DNA of 64,000 nt from an uncultured Litorivicinus sp. (GTDB lineage: Bacteria > Pseudomonadota > Gammaproteobacteria > Pseudomonadales > Litorivicinaceae), in contig CACAXU010000002.1 in NCBI GenBank assembly GCA_902536515.1, positions 1 through 64,000 of the forward strand, written 5' to 3'. Both the position numbers and the translations under genes were made by a program. The notes under the pieces were generated by a model, which did no database searches, was not told the DNA's origin, and saw nothing but the letters and a program-made list of their open reading frames with translations. Position 1 is the first letter of the stretch, and every line of letters begins with the position of its first letter. Positions 28,157-39,916 of the stretch are shown here, one piece after another.

Positions 28157-29354
28157 TTCGAATCCCTTTCGCTAAGAGTGGAGACAGGGTTGCAAAGATT
28201 TCTTGAGCTACCTCAGATTTGGTTCCCGGCACAAGCTTTTGATCACTGTCACTGAAAACAATTGTAGCTTCAGTCTCGTCTTGTCCAAAAATCTCGCCAC
28301 TCGCAACACAATTGGCGATTACCGCATCGAGTGATTTCGTGGTCAGTTTTTGTCGCGCGTGTTCTAGAACACGTTCAGTTTCTGCTGCAAAACCGATGAC
28401 CAAGCTTGGCCGGTTAGGGCTGGTCGCAACGGAATGGATGATGTCGATATTTTCGGTAAGTATGAGTTGAGACAAATCGTTTTTCGACTTTTTTAATTTT
28501 TGCCTGGAAACAAACGTGGGCCGCATGTCACAAACAGCAGCAGCGCCTACAAATAGATCAACTTCATCAAGAGCGGAGTGCACAGCAGCGTGCATATCGC
28601 TAGCTGTTTCAACACCAGCTGGCGCCTCAAGATGCACTGGGCCGGCAATTAAGGTCACTGCAGCGCCAAGACGGTTCGCGACCTCAGCGAGCGCGAACCC
28701 CATCTTGCCTGATGAACGATTACTCAAATATCGGACTGGGTCGACAGGTTCGTGAGTAGGACCCGCTGTAATGACAACCCGTCTTGCGGCGAGTGGACCA
28801 CGATTTAATGTTGCCTCGAGTGTATTTGCGATTTCGAGAGCCTCACTCATCCGTCCTGAGCCAACATCACCGCAGGCTTGGATTCCCGAATCTGGTCCGA
28901 TGATTTGCGCTTTGCCAAACAGTCGTTCGAGATTTGCCTGTGTCTCTGGATGTTCCCACATCTGTTGATTCATCGCCGGAGCAACCGCCTTTTCACATGT
29001 TGCTGCTGCCCAAAGGGTACTCAGTAAATCCGGCGCTTGGCCTCGTGCCAGCAATGCCATTGTGTTGGCAGTACAGGGTGCAACAAGAATGAGATCAGCC
29101 CAACGGGCCAACTCAATGTGTCCCATCCCAGCTTCTGCTTTGGGGTCAAGCATCGAAACTTTAACTTCTCGGCCGGTCAACGATTGAAACGTTAATGCGC
29201 TGACGAACGCGGTGGCAGTTTTAGTCATGACAACCTGCACTACTGCCCCGCGACGACCAAGTTCCCGGGCGAGCTCGCAGGCTTTGTAACACGCGATTCC
29301 GCCTGTAACGCCAAGCACAATGTGTTTGTTTTGAAACCAGGATATTTGCGTCAC
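28140..29354 (-). CDS. coaBC: Bifunctional phosphopantothenoylcysteine decarboxylase/synthase
   Basis: Two coenzyme A steps in one protein. The N-terminal flavin CoaC domain has [10 protein letters not shown], the catalytic-site MNQQMWEHP and GRGQAPD; the C-terminal CoaB domain has [25 protein letters not shown] (shown in part) and the [12 protein letters not shown] region. Length 404 is standard. First gene of the coaBC-dut-algC-argB run. Confidence 0.95.
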   Translation of the reverse strand: MTQISWFQNKHIVLGVTGGIACYKACELARELGRRGAVVQVVMTKTATAFVSALTFQSLTGREVKVSMLDPKAEAGMGHIELARWADLILVAPCTANTMALLARGQAPDLLSTLWAAATCEKAVAPAMNQQMWEHPETQANLERLFGKAQIIGPDSGIQACGDVGSGRMSEALEIANTLEATLNRGPLAARRVVITAGPTHEPVDPVRYLSNRSSGKMGFALAEVANRLGAAVTLIAGPVHLEAPAGVETASDMHAAVHSALDEVDLFVGAAAVCDMRPTFVSRQKLKKSKNDLSQLILTENIDIIHSVATSPNRPSLVIGFAAETERVLEHARQKLTTKSLDAVIANCVASGEIFGQDETEATIVFSDSDQKLVPGTKSEVAQEIFATLSPLLAKGIRNEPGI

Positions 29355-29404
29355 GGACGTTTCCTTGTTCTTAAGTCATCAATTTTATCATGAGTGATGG
29401 AATC

Positions 29405-29435
29405 AGCCGATGCCGAAATAAACGATTAATCGGCT
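29405..29435. repeat. Inverted repeat upstream of rpmB
   Basis: AGCCGAT (29405-29411) and ATCGGCT (29429-29435) form a perfect 7-base stem with a 17-base loop. It sits just upstream of the predicted rpmB -35 in the coaBC/rpmB divergent gap. It could be an operator; no T-run follows. Confidence 0.35.
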
Positions 29436-29436
29436 C

Positions 29437-29465
29437 TTGTATGTTATTTCCAGCGACGGTATCCT
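29437..29465 (+). promoter_or_regulatory. Candidate sigma70 promoter of rpmB-rpmG
   Basis: TTGTAT (29437-29442), a 17-base spacer, then TATCCT (29460-29465). The -35 matches 3/6 and the -10 4/6. The start near 29472 would leave a leader of about 40 bases before rpmB. Confidence 0.4.
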
Positions 29466-29511
29466 TCGCGTCCATTTTTTATAGTCGGCGTAGCCAGAGG
29501 CGGATCAAGTT

Positions 29512-29748
29512 ATGTCAAAAGTGTGCCAAGTAACAGGCAAGGGTCCTGCGACCGGCAACAATGTGTCGCATTCGAACATCAAGACGAAGCGTCGTTTCCT
29601 TCCGAACCTGCATTGGCATCGGTTCTGGGTTGATTCTGAGAAGCGTTTCGTTCGCCTTCGTGTGTCAACAAAGGGAATGCGCATTATCGATAAACTGGGG
29701 ATTGACGTCGTTTTGGCAGATATCCGCTCACGTGGCAAAAAGGTGTAA
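29512..29748 (+). CDS. rpmB: 50S ribosomal protein L28
   Basis: Large-subunit ribosomal protein. Very close to E. coli L28 over its whole 78 residues, for example [33 protein letters not shown] and [11 protein letters not shown]. rpmG follows after 3 bases, the usual pair. Confidence 0.97.
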   Translation: MSKVCQVTGKGPATGNNVSHSNIKTKRRFLPNLHWHRFWVDSEKRFVRLRVSTKGMRIIDKLGIDVVLADIRSRGKKV

Positions 29749-29751
29749 ACC

Positions 29752-29907
29752 ATGCGTGACAAAATTAAATTAGTATCATCCGCTGGAACCGGTCATTACT
29801 ACACGACCGACAAAAACAAGCGGAATACTCCCGATAAACTTGAATTCAAAAAGTATGATCCCGTTGTTCGTAAGCACGTGACGTACAAGGAAGCTAAAAT
29901 TAAGTAG
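29752..29907 (+). CDS. rpmG: 50S ribosomal protein L33
   Basis: A 51-residue ribosomal protein, read directly from the sequence: it begins [19 protein letters not shown] and ends [13 protein letters not shown]. The zinc-binding cysteine pairs of one L33 class are absent, so this is the zinc-independent form. It lies between rpmB and mutM with only 3 and 6 bases on either side. Confidence 0.96.
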   Translation: MRDKIKLVSSAGTGHYYTTDKNKRNTPDKLEFKKYDPVVRKHVTYKEAKIK

Positions 29908-29913
29908 CGGCTG

Positions 29914-31768
<1,855 letters not shown>

Positions 31769-31817
31769 TTGCAAATGCTATCATCTCGCCTGAAGATTTT
31801 TAGGGTTCCCAATTGCC

Positions 31818-32888
31818 ATGGCATTTGATCCATTTTTACTTATCGGAGTTGTTACATTTATTGCGCTCATCGTTTGGTTTGTGCTCTGGCGGAAGAAAGT
31901 AACGCCAGAGCAACCTGTCCAGACACAGCACGTTGCACTAGAGGCGACAAACACTCCCGTCGTTGATGAAGTCGCTGAGTCGGTGAGTTTCTTTAGTGCA
32001 TTGGCGCGATCACGTTCTCAAATATCAAGCAGCCTCAGAAGTTTGTTTAGCGGCGGTTTCGATGAAGAGATCCGTGAGGATCTTGAAGCGATCCTGCTAT
32101 CGTCTGATGTAGGTGTCGAGACCACGAACTGGGTTCTGGAGTCGCTTGAAGAGCGCTCGAAGCTGGAAGACGTTTCAGATCCAGAAGGCTTGGTTAAGCT
32201 CTTAAAAGAAATCCTGGCATCCACTCTAACTACATCCGAAGTGACAGTGGACGAGCGCGTGAATTCACCGCATGTGATTTTGATGATTGGAGTGAATGGC
32301 GTTGGCAAAACGACCACCATTGGTAAGCTCGCTTATCGTTATCAAGCAGATGAGCGTTCGGTGTTACTTGCGGCAGGCGACACATTCCGTGCAGCAGCTG
32401 TTGAACAGTTGAAAACCTGGGGTGAGCGAAATGGAGTTCCTGTTATTGCTCAAGACAACGGTGCGGATTCAGCATCGGTTCTTTACGACGCTTGTGAATC
32501 AGCGAAAGCCCGAGGGACTGATATTGTTTTGGCGGATACCGCGGGACGGCTTCAAAATAAAGCAAATTTGATGAATGAACTCGAGAAGATAGGTCGGGTG
32601 CTTCACAAGCTCGACATTGGGGCGCCGCATGAGGTACTGCTGGTATTGGATGCGGGCACAGGCCAAAATGCAATCAGTCAGGCGCGAGAATTTTCGAAAG
32701 CAATTCGGCCGACAGGTTTGGTCCTCACAAAGCTTGATGGTACTGCGAAAGGCGGTATCGTATTTGCGCTTGCTCGCGAGTTTGGTCTCCCAATCCGTTA
32801 TGTCGGTCTTGGCGAAAAAGCTGAAGATTTGCGTACATTTGATGCGACATCATTCGTAGACGCCATGTTCTCGGAGGCGTCTGAGTGA
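31818..32888 (+). CDS. ftsY: Signal recognition particle receptor FtsY with N-terminal membrane anchor
   Basis: SRP receptor GTPase that delivers ribosomes to the membrane. The NG domain is complete: GVNGVGKTTT, LAAGDTFRAAAVEQL, DTAGRLQNKANLM, TKLDGTAKGG. Length 356 against 497 in E. coli, because the long acidic A domain is missing. Instead residues 5-24 (PFLLIGVVTFIALIVWFVLW) form one hydrophobic span followed by basic RKK, then a short linker. Membrane anchoring is inferred. ftsE overlaps its stop by 4 bases. Confidence 0.95.
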   Translation: MAFDPFLLIGVVTFIALIVWFVLWRKKVTPEQPVQTQHVALEATNTPVVDEVAESVSFFSALARSRSQISSSLRSLFSGGFDEEIREDLEAILLSSDVGVETTNWVLESLEERSKLEDVSDPEGLVKLLKEILASTLTTSEVTVDERVNSPHVILMIGVNGVGKTTTIGKLAYRYQADERSVLLAAGDTFRAAAVEQLKTWGERNGVPVIAQDNGADSASVLYDACESAKARGTDIVLADTAGRLQNKANLMNELEKIGRVLHKLDIGAPHEVLLVLDAGTGQNAISQAREFSKAIRPTGLVLTKLDGTAKGGIVFALAREFGLPIRYVGLGEKAEDLRTFDATSFVDAMFSEASE

Positions 32889-33559
32889 TTGAGTTTGAGA
32901 GCGTTGCCAAAGTATTCGATGGACAACGCGAAGCGCTCTCTAATGTGAACTTCCGCCTTGCGCCCGGTGAGATGGCGTTTCTGACAGGTCACTCCGGGGC
33001 GGGCAAGTCGACATTACTGCGACTCATCCTCGGTTTTGAGACTGCATCGTCTGGGGTTGTTCGTGTTGCGGGGACCGATTTATCAACATTATCGGGTGAA
33101 AAGCTGGCACGTTATCGACGACGTGTTGGTGTAGTCTTCCAGGACCCCAATTTAGAAGATGACTTGTCTGTTTACGATAATGTTGCGTTACCGCTTCGTA
33201 TTTCTGGATTTAGTGAATCAGAGATACCAAAACGAGTGAAAGCAGCACTGTCTCGAGTTGACTTATCGGACCAAGCGAAGGCGAGGCCACGCGTGCTTTC
33301 CGGTGGCCAGCAACAACGTGTCGGTATTGCCAGGGCAATCGTGCATCGACCTGCTCTATTAGTGGCTGATGAGCCAACAGGAAACCTTGATCCAGAGCTT
33401 TCGGCACGCGTGATGCGGATGTTTACCCAGTTTCAGCAATTGGGCGTCACAATCTTGGTCGCCACGCACGAACGCGCTGTAGTTGAGTCGTTACCATTTC
33501 GACGGTTAGTTATTGAAAGAGGGTCTCTTGTCTCTGATGGGATGGGGGCAAATCGTTGA
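32885..33559 (+). CDS. ftsE: Cell-division ABC ATPase FtsE
   Basis: ATPase of FtsEX, which activates septal peptidoglycan hydrolases through EnvC-type partners. Walker [10 protein letters not shown], signature [15 protein letters not shown], Walker [15 protein letters not shown] and the H-loop ATHER are present. The start is GTG, overlapping the ftsY stop (GTGA). Length 224. Confidence 0.95.
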   Translation: MIEFESVAKVFDGQREALSNVNFRLAPGEMAFLTGHSGAGKSTLLRLILGFETASSGVVRVAGTDLSTLSGEKLARYRRRVGVVFQDPNLEDDLSVYDNVALPLRISGFSESEIPKRVKAALSRVDLSDQAKARPRVLSGGQQQRVGIARAIVHRPALLVADEPTGNLDPELSARVMRMFTQFQQLGVTILVATHERAVVESLPFRRLVIERGSLVSDGMGANR

Positions 33560-34461
33560 ACCGTTGGATATTGGATCACACGCAGGCTATTGCAGATGCT
33601 TGGAAGCGAACGTCGGATCGATTCACGCAGTTTATTGTCTTGGTTTGCCTACTGGGAATTTTGCTTGCAATTCCTGGTTGGCTTGCACAAATATGGATCG
33701 GGATGGCCTCGCTGGTGCCAAAAGATGCTGTTCGCAGTGAGGCGATTGTTTTCCTAAAAAAAGATCTCGATGTTGAGGCACGAATTGATTTAGAGCGCCT
33801 ACTCTCTGAAATGCCATGGGTAGATGAAATCATGTTTGTCCCACGAAGTGCAGCACTTGAACAATTGAGTTCGCAGGATGGTCTAGAATCGATTGCAGAA
33901 TTGAAGAACAATAATCCACTGCCTGATGCACTTCGGTTGAAATTCACGATGCACGGTGTTGAGGCGAGTGAAAATGAAATTATTGAAAAATTAACGTCGG
34001 ATCGACGTGTACTCTCTTTACGTTATTACCCCTCCACACGGATTCAATATGCATCACTTGTTGAGATGTTGGGCTTCTTGGGTGTTGGCTTATCATTACT
34101 GACGATTATCGGCGTGTTGATGGCTGTTTTCTTGGTTGCAGCGGCTGATGTGGTGGATGATCGTCGACGCATCGAACTGTATACCCTGCTCGGTGCATCT
34201 CGACGGTTTATCAAGCGACCGTATCTTTACAGGGCAACAATTCTTGGTGTGTTAGCCGGATTGATTGCATGTCTTGTGATTACCCTATTAAATGAGGTAT
34301 TGTCCTCGGTTCTCGCATTAAGTTTGAAAGCAATAGATACTCGGCTTTCAAACTTCCCCATGGATGGTCGGATACTGATTGGTGTTGCATCGATTGCAGT
34401 GTTTACCAGTTGGGTTGGTGCAGAGCGCGCTGTCAGTCGACGATTGAAGGCCCTTCATTGA
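33556..34461 (+). CDS. ftsX: Cell-division permease-like protein FtsX
   Basis: Membrane partner of FtsE. It shows an N-terminal cytoplasmic tail, one membrane span (about 30-50), a periplasmic domain (about 55-165), then three spans with the DVVDDRRRIELYTLLGASRRFIKRPYL loop (shown in part) typical of FtsX. The start is TTG, overlapping the ftsE stop (TTGA). Length 301. Followed by 111 bases and then rpoH. Confidence 0.94.
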   Translation: MNRWILDHTQAIADAWKRTSDRFTQFIVLVCLLGILLAIPGWLAQIWIGMASLVPKDAVRSEAIVFLKKDLDVEARIDLERLLSEMPWVDEIMFVPRSAALEQLSSQDGLESIAELKNNNPLPDALRLKFTMHGVEASENEIIEKLTSDRRVLSLRYYPSTRIQYASLVEMLGFLGVGLSLLTIIGVLMAVFLVAAADVVDDRRRIELYTLLGASRRFIKRPYLYRATILGVLAGLIACLVITLLNEVLSSVLALSLKAIDTRLSNFPMDGRILIGVASIAVFTSWVGAERAVSRRLKALH

Positions 34462-34572
34462 TGACAAAAAGGACTCAATAGCATTCGATTTCCAGCGCAT
34501 TGGAACTAAAATTGAATCACGCTCTCGATATACTAAGACTAAAGGTTAAACAAGGATGTCAGCAAAGTTAAA

Positions 34573-35457
34573 ATGAATGCGCTAGCTGAAACGAGGTGTT
34601 TTGTGCCGAAAAAATCAAATTTACCTGTCGAAGTATTACTTCCAGGCGGTCAGATCGAGGCCTACATTCAGTCTGTCAGCCAAATTCCGATTTTGACCGC
34701 GGAAGAGGAAAAAGAAATTGCCGATCGCTTGTATTACGACAACGATCTTGACGCGGCTCGTTCTTTAGTTATGTCACATTTGCGTTTTGTTGTGCACATC
34801 GCGCGTAGTTATTCTGGTTATGGGTTGCCGCAGGCGGATCTAATTCAAGAAGGCAATGTAGGCCTGATGAAAGCGGTGAAGCGTTTTAATCCTGAAATGG
34901 GTGTTCGCTTGGTGTCGTTCGCTGTGCATTGGATCAAAGCGGAGATGCACGAATATATCCTGAAAAATTGGCGGATTGTTAAAGTTGCGACGACTAAAGC
35001 CCAGCGCAAGATGTTCTTCAACTTAAGAAGCGCCAAGAAAAAACTGGCTTGGTTTACTGCAGAAGAAGTAAAAAATGTTGCAAACGACTTGGGCGTCAGC
35101 GAAGACGTTGTTCGTCAGATGGAGGGCCGACTTGCTGCGCAAGATATGGCGTTTGATGGCTACTCAGATGACGATGATGATCTCTCTCTAGCGCCGGCAC
35201 ACTACCTCGAAGCGTCGGATGCGGATCCCGCCCACATATTAGAAAAACAGAACTGGACGCAAGATTCCACTGATCGTTTGTATTCTGCTTTGTCTGCCTT
35301 AGATGATCGGAGTAAAGATATTTTGGCGAGTCGTTGGCTGTCGGATGAAAAAGCAACGCTTCATGAGCTTGCTGGTAAGTATAATGTCTCTGCGGAGCGA
35401 ATTCGTCAGCTTGAGAAGAATGCGATGAAGAAGGTTAAAATAGCGCTTGTGGCTTGA
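34573..35457 (+). CDS. rpoH: Heat-shock sigma factor RpoH (sigma32)
   Basis: Directs transcription of heat-shock genes. The RpoH box QRKMFFNLR at residues 144-152 identifies it among sigma70 proteins. Region 2 ([32 protein letters not shown], shown in part) and the region 4.2 helix [17 protein letters not shown] are present. Length 294. The gap upstream holds TATACT near 34,530, a likely -10. A terminator follows. Confidence 0.96.
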   Translation: MNALAETRCFVPKKSNLPVEVLLPGGQIEAYIQSVSQIPILTAEEEKEIADRLYYDNDLDAARSLVMSHLRFVVHIARSYSGYGLPQADLIQEGNVGLMKAVKRFNPEMGVRLVSFAVHWIKAEMHEYILKNWRIVKVATTKAQRKMFFNLRSAKKKLAWFTAEEVKNVANDLGVSEDVVRQMEGRLAAQDMAFDGYSDDDDDLSLAPAHYLEASDADPAHILEKQNWTQDSTDRLYSALSALDDRSKDILASRWLSDEKATLHELAGKYNVSAERIRQLEKNAMKKVKIALVA

Positions 35458-35480
35458 TGGACGGACGCGTTTTTTTCGAG

Positions 35481-35506
35481 AAAGGTCGCTTACGCGGCCT
35501 TTTTTA
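35481..35506 (+). terminator. Rho-independent terminator after rpoH
   Basis: AAGGTCGC - TTAC - GCGGCCTT forms an 8-base stem with one G-T pair, followed by a run of T. It fills most of the short gap to thiS, so thiSG probably has its own weak promoter or relies on read-through. Confidence 0.8.
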
Positions 35507-35520
35507 TTAAAGGAATGAGC

Positions 35521-35718
35521 ATGCAAATATCAGTGAATGGCGAGACTGAAAGAATCGAGCCTCAAAGTCTTGAGAGGTATCTGTCCAACAAGTCATTACT
35601 GGGTCATCGAATTGCCGTTGAGCGAAATGGCGATATTGTCCCAAAATCGCAATTTTCTGATGTCATATTAGAGGATGGTGACGTACTCGAGATTGTGCAT
35701 GCCGTCGGAGGAGGTTGA
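35521..35718 (+). CDS. thiS: Sulfur carrier protein ThiS
   Basis: Carries thiocarboxylate sulfur for the thiazole ring of thiamine. Ubiquitin-like, ending in the required Gly-Gly (HAVGGG). The ATG at 35521 is preferred because GGA lies 7 bases upstream; the ATG at 35515 is too close to it. Gives 65 residues. thiG begins on the next base after the stop. Confidence 0.92.
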   Translation: MQISVNGETERIEPQSLERYLSNKSLLGHRIAVERNGDIVPKSQFSDVILEDGDVLEIVHAVGGG

Positions 35719-36498
35719 GTGACAGACACAATTCAAGTGGGCTCATATGCACTGAAATCTAGACTTCTTGTAGGCACTGGAAAATATCATAATTTGGATG
35801 AAACCGGTCGCGCGATTGAGGCAAGTGGTGCTGATGTCGTGACAATGGCCGTGCGCCGAACAAATCTAGGCCAAAATCCAAATGAACCAAACCTCCTGCA
35901 TGTAATCTCTCCTGATCGCTATACTTTGTTACCGAACACTGCAGGGTGTCATACGGCTGATGCTGCGGTTCGGACTTGCCGGCTTGCACGGGAGTTACTG
36001 GATGGCCACAACCTGGTAAAACTGGAAGTCATCTCAAAGTCCCGAACACTGTATCCGGATGTGGTCGAGACATTGAGTGCCGCCCGCACGCTCGTTGATG
36101 ATGGCTTTGAGGTCATGGTATATACCTCCGACGACCCTTTAATCGCAATTGAGCTTGAAGCAATCGGTTGTGTTGCTGTGATGCCACTGGGTGCGCCGAT
36201 TGGTTCAGGCCTTGGATTGCAAAATCCCTACAATATTCGGGAAATTCTCGATCATCTGAAAGTGCCTGTGATCGTTGATGCCGGTGTTGGTACCGCTTCG
36301 GACGCGACGGTTGCAATGGAGCTCGGCTGTGAAGGTGTTTTGATGAATACCGCAATTGCCGAAGCCAAAGATCCAATCAAAATGGCTTGCGCAATGAGAC
36401 TTGCCGTTGAAAGTGGACGTCTCGCTTATGAGGCAGGACGGATTCCAAGAAAACGTTATGCAGGTGCTTCAAGCCCTGAGACTGGTTTGATTGAATGA
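35719..36498 (+). CDS. thiG: Thiazole synthase ThiG
   Basis: Forms the thiazole phosphate of thiamine with ThiS. TIM-barrel motifs [12 protein letters not shown], the Schiff-base Lys in LVKLEVI, and [32 protein letters not shown] (shown in part) are clear. GTG start with a strong GGAGGAGG just upstream, inside thiS. Length 259. Overlaps trmB by 4 bases. Confidence 0.95.
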   Translation: MTDTIQVGSYALKSRLLVGTGKYHNLDETGRAIEASGADVVTMAVRRTNLGQNPNEPNLLHVISPDRYTLLPNTAGCHTADAAVRTCRLARELLDGHNLVKLEVISKSRTLYPDVVETLSAARTLVDDGFEVMVYTSDDPLIAIELEAIGCVAVMPLGAPIGSGLGLQNPYNIREILDHLKVPVIVDAGVGTASDATVAMELGCEGVLMNTAIAEAKDPIKMACAMRLAVESGRLAYEAGRIPRKRYAGASSPETGLIE

Positions 36499-37190
36499 TC
36501 GATGAAACGAAGAAACGAACGATTCGGAGCTTTGTGTTGCGCACAGGTCGGATGACAAAAGCGCAAGATGAGGCCTATCGGACTCTATGGACTGAGTATG
36601 GGCTCGTTTGTCAACATCGGCGACTTGATCTTCAAGAGACATTTGGTCGGGACGCCCCAGTCGTGTTTGAAGTCGGCTTTGGCATGGGGGATTCATTGTT
36701 AAGCCAAGCGCTGAACGAACCCGATCGTGATTTTGTAGGTGTCGAGGTCCATAAGCCGGGTGTGGGGCGCTTGATGAATGAGGCGAAAAAAGCAGGCATC
36801 ACGAATCTTCGTGTCATCTGCGAAGATGCGGTTGAAGTTTTATCGGACGGATTAGGGCCTCAGTCCCTTGAAGGTGTGCAAATTTATTTTCCGGATCCAT
36901 GGCATAAAAAGCGTCATCACAAACGACGTATCGTGCAGATCAAATTGATCAACCTGCTCACGCATAGCGTGCGCCTGGGTGGATTTTGTCATTTGGCAAC
37001 CGATTGGGCTCCGTATGCTGAGTGGATAGTTGAAATGTTTAGCCAAACTGTTGCCTGGCATAATACTTCTGAAAATGGAAATTTTGTCCCACGGCCTGCG
37101 CGTCGGCCGATTACCAAATTCGAAACACGTGGTGAGCGATTGGGTCACAAGGTCTTTGATCTCGTCTACGAGCGAAAGGCCTCAGATTAG
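36495..37190 (+). CDS. trmB: tRNA (guanine46-N7)-methyltransferase TrmB
   Basis: Makes m7G46 in tRNA. SAM motif [12 protein letters not shown] and the signature [16 protein letters not shown] are present, with [13 protein letters not shown] later. Length 231. The 3' end overlaps hemW on the other strand by 9 bases. Confidence 0.95.
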   Translation: MIDETKKRTIRSFVLRTGRMTKAQDEAYRTLWTEYGLVCQHRRLDLQETFGRDAPVVFEVGFGMGDSLLSQALNEPDRDFVGVEVHKPGVGRLMNEAKKAGITNLRVICEDAVEVLSDGLGPQSLEGVQIYFPDPWHKKRHHKRRIVQIKLINLLTHSVRLGGFCHLATDWAPYAEWIVEMFSQTVAWHNTSENGNFVPRPARRPITKFETRGERLGHKVFDLVYERKASD

Positions 37191-38303
37191 CATTTCTAAA
37201 ATACGATTGAGGTAGCGCCAGCCAAGTTCGGATGCTTGAAAACGCCTGGGTTTTAGCAGATGCAGTCGGTCCGCTTCGGTCAAATGTGCCGCCCGAAATT
37301 GAACGGGATCAAGTCCGGTTCTCTCTTGAAAGCACGCATATGAGATTCCTGATTTCAATCGAAGGCCGTTCATCAAACATTCAGCACCTAAATAACCATC
37401 TGACAGAGGGTGTTCAGTTGCATGAAAATCACTGCGGGCAAGGTAATTGGATGGCTGTCTCGTCCGTTGCGTGCGTATCGCTCCACGTGCAGTTGTGATT
37501 TTTCCGTGGGAGCCAGCGCCGATGCCAAGATAATCGCCGAACTCCCAGTAATTTATATTATGTCTGGCCTCTTCGCCTGGTTTTGCAAACGCAGACACTT
37601 CATAGTGCTTAAGGCCCATCGAATCAATTAGCTCCTCTCCAATAGCCTCAGTGATATCCAGAATTTCTTCCTTGGGGAGGTTGGGTGGTTTTGAGTAAAA
37701 AGCAGTATTTGATTCGATGGTCAGTTGATACCAAGACAGGTGATCAATTTCGAGATCACGGACCATGTTGAGATCTTCCCGGGCGATGAGCGGTGTCTGA
37801 CCAGGAGTCCCATGCATGAGGTCAACATTGAGCCGATTGAAGCCAATTACTTTTGCATGCTCGATTATCTTAACAGCTTGGTGTCCGTCATGAATCCGTC
37901 CAAGTGCTTTGAGAACGTACTCATTGAAGCTTTGAACACCGATTGACAGCCGATTAATACCTAACTCGCGATAGCCACTAAGGTGACTTAGATCTAAAGT
38001 TCCTGGATTTGCTTCGAGAGTGATTTCAGTGTGATCGGAGATTAAATCAAGATCCCTGAGTCGCTGAAAGAGTGGTTCGAGGTGTTGTGGTGGAAAAAGG
38101 CTTGGGGTGCCTCCGCCAAAGAACATAGAAACGAAAGGAATTGATCCATAGCGCTCGAGATCAGCATTAAGATCATGAAGTAACGCGCGCCCATATGCGG
38201 CGTAGTCAGGATTTGCTTGTTCATGGCTGTTAAAATCACAGTAGGGGCACTTCTCAATGCACCAGGGAATGTGGATGTAGAGCGAGCGAGGTAACGAATT
38301 CAA
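37182..38303 (-). CDS. hemW: Radical SAM protein HemW
   Basis: HemW-type heme chaperone, related to coproporphyrinogen dehydrogenase HemN but shorter. The iron-sulfur motif C15-x3-C19-x2-C22 is in HIPWCIEKCPYCDFNSH, and the HNINYWEFGDYLGIGAGSHG block marks HemW. Length 373. It overlaps rdgB by 4 bases at its start. Confidence 0.93.
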   Translation of the reverse strand: MNSLPRSLYIHIPWCIEKCPYCDFNSHEQANPDYAAYGRALLHDLNADLERYGSIPFVSMFFGGGTPSLFPPQHLEPLFQRLRDLDLISDHTEITLEANPGTLDLSHLSGYRELGINRLSIGVQSFNEYVLKALGRIHDGHQAVKIIEHAKVIGFNRLNVDLMHGTPGQTPLIAREDLNMVRDLEIDHLSWYQLTIESNTAFYSKPPNLPKEEILDITEAIGEELIDSMGLKHYEVSAFAKPGEEARHNINYWEFGDYLGIGAGSHGKITTARGAIRTQRTRQPSNYLARSDFHATEHPLSDGYLGAECLMNGLRLKSGISYACFQERTGLDPVQFRAAHLTEADRLHLLKPRRFQASELGWRYLNRILEMLI

Positions 38304-38896
38304 CTGAGAAGTGACCTTAGTTCGATTACGGCAAGTCCGCGATGGCTTCGCTGATTCTTCGATTCTGGGTCGAGCTCAGCGGCCGTTTGTTGGAGCCCAT
38401 CTGGGAGAAAAATGGGATCGTAACCAAATCCATCCTCTCCACGGGGTGAGTCAATAATGTGTCCATACCATCGACCGATGACCACAATCGGATCTGGATC
38501 GGTTGCATGACGAACCAAGGCAAGTGCACAAATGTAATGTCCTCGCCGATTCTCACCGGTGAGATCTTTCATCAGATCCAATAGCAGGTTCAGATTCTCT
38601 TGGTCTGACGCATTGCTCCCCGCGAAGCGCGCTGAATAGAGCCCAGGAGCATAATCAAGTGCTGGAATCACAAGCCCGGAATCATCAGCTAAAGCTGCGA
38701 GTTGCGTGACCGCTGACGCATGGCGTGCTTTTAGCAGTGCGTTCTCGACGAAACTGAGCCCGGTTTCTTCTGGTGACTCGACATGAAGATCACTCTGAGG
38801 AATTACGTCAGTTCCAAAACCCGAAAAGAGTTTCGAGAACTCACGAAGCTTTCCTTGGTTGCCACTGGCTAATACCAGTTTGTCATCAGTCCACAT
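38300..38896 (-). CDS. rdgB: XTP/dITP diphosphatase RdgB
   Basis: Removes non-canonical purine triphosphates. Motifs LVLASGNQGKLREF, ETGLSFVENALLKARHA, ALADDSGLVI, DGFGYDPIF and RSHRG are all present. The ATG at 38896 (MWTDDK) gives 198 residues as in E. coli; longer in-frame starts up to 38959 would lie within the DUF4426 gene. Confidence 0.93.
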   Translation of the reverse strand: MWTDDKLVLASGNQGKLREFSKLFSGFGTDVIPQSDLHVESPEETGLSFVENALLKARHASAVTQLAALADDSGLVIPALDYAPGLYSARFAGSNASDQENLNLLLDLMKDLTGENRRGHYICALALVRHATDPDPIVVIGRWYGHIIDSPRGEDGFGYDPIFLPDGLQQTAAELDPESKNQRSHRGLAVIELRSLLS

Positions 38897-39320
38897 AGAC
38901 TCTTTGCTTGAAGTTGACATCGATCGCTTGGGCATTGATGGGAATGACTTCAAGCGCAATTTGGATTTCTTCTTCGCTACTCACACGCAAGGGCGCGAGG
39001 TAGTAGATGGCATCGTCCCCCTCATCAATTTCGCGAAACGTGAGAGTTTGTGTTTGTCCGAGTAGGTTTTTTGAAAATCCGGTAACAGAGGCTGCCACCG
39101 CACCCCGTGCTTGTCCATCTGGCTGAATTTTCAACACAACCACGTTGATCAGTGCCTGACGACGACTCCGTTCAAATCCGTATGTCGAAGCAACATCCTG
39201 CGTTAAAAATGTTGATGGAAAGGGCTGAATCTGTACTTCAAATCCTTGTTCCCTGACCATTTCAGTGGCGTAAGTACTGACGGTCCAACAGCACAAAAGG
39301 GCGATGATCATCTGGCGCAT
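38886..39320 (-). CDS. DUF4426 secreted protein
   Basis: Function unknown. A signal peptide is visible ([18 protein letters not shown], probably cut after TYA), followed by about 125 residues rich in beta-forming sequence, so periplasmic. This family sits with metW and rdgB in many Pseudomonas relatives. The ATG at 39320 overlaps the metW stop (TAATG), with AAGGAG upstream. Length 144. Confidence 0.8.
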   Translation of the reverse strand: MRQMIIALLCCWTVSTYATEMVREQGFEVQIQPFPSTFLTQDVASTYGFERSRRQALINVVVLKIQPDGQARGAVAASVTGFSKNLLGQTQTLTFREIDEGDDAIYYLAPLRVSSEEEIQIALEVIPINAQAIDVNFKQRVYVD

Positions 39321-39916
39321 TAGAGCTCCTTGGTGAGTCTGTAGACAGCAACTTCCCCAAAGAGATTGGGCCAAACTGTTCCAAGCCAAGTGCGCTTGCC
39401 CGAAAGATTCGACGTATCTTTATCTAGGATCTGAATTCCAAGTGTTTGACAAAGTTCTTCGAAATCCCGGAATGTGGACAGGTGAATATTTGGTGTGTCG
39501 TACCATGGATTCGGAAGCTGTGGGTTTACCGGCATATGGCCGGCCAAGCCCAACTGAATACGGTTCCTAATGTAGGCAAAGTTAGGGAAGGTGACGATCG
39601 CTTCACGACCAACGCGAAGCATTTCAGACAAAGCCAGGTCCGGCCGTCGAATCGCCTGCAACGTTTGCGTCATAATGACAGTATCAAACTGCTGATCATT
39701 GAAGTTTGAGAGACCACGATTCAAGTCTTGTTGGATGACACTGAGGCCCAAATCGAGACAGGTTGCTATTTTATCTGGATCTAATTCCAGACCTAGCGCA
39801 TGAATCCCATGTGTCTTAACCAATTGAGCGAGTAACCGGCCATCACCACACCCAAGATCGAGAACACGGGCATTATTCGCGATCCAAGCTGGAATGCGGT
39901 AAAAATGCGAAATCAC
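39320..39916 (-). CDS. metW: Methionine biosynthesis protein MetW
   Basis: SAM-dependent methyltransferase-like protein needed for full MetX activity in species that have the metXW pair. SAM loop [13 protein letters not shown] and [22 protein letters not shown] are present. Length 198. It follows metX with a 4-base overlap, the conserved order. Confidence 0.93.
   Translation of the reverse strand: MISHFYRIPAWIANNARVLDLGCGDGRLLAQLVKTHGIHALGLELDPDKIATCLDLGLSVIQQDLNRGLSNFNDQQFDTVIMTQTLQAIRRPDLALSEMLRVGREAIVTFPNFAYIRNRIQLGLAGHMPVNPQLPNPWYDTPNIHLSTFRDFEELCQTLGIQILDKDTSNLSGKRTWLGTVWPNLFGEVAVYRLTKEL

Noticed and set aside
35458..35520. TPP riboswitch in front of thiS
   Set aside because: Only about 60 bases exist and most are taken by the rpoH terminator; no thi-box sequence is seen.
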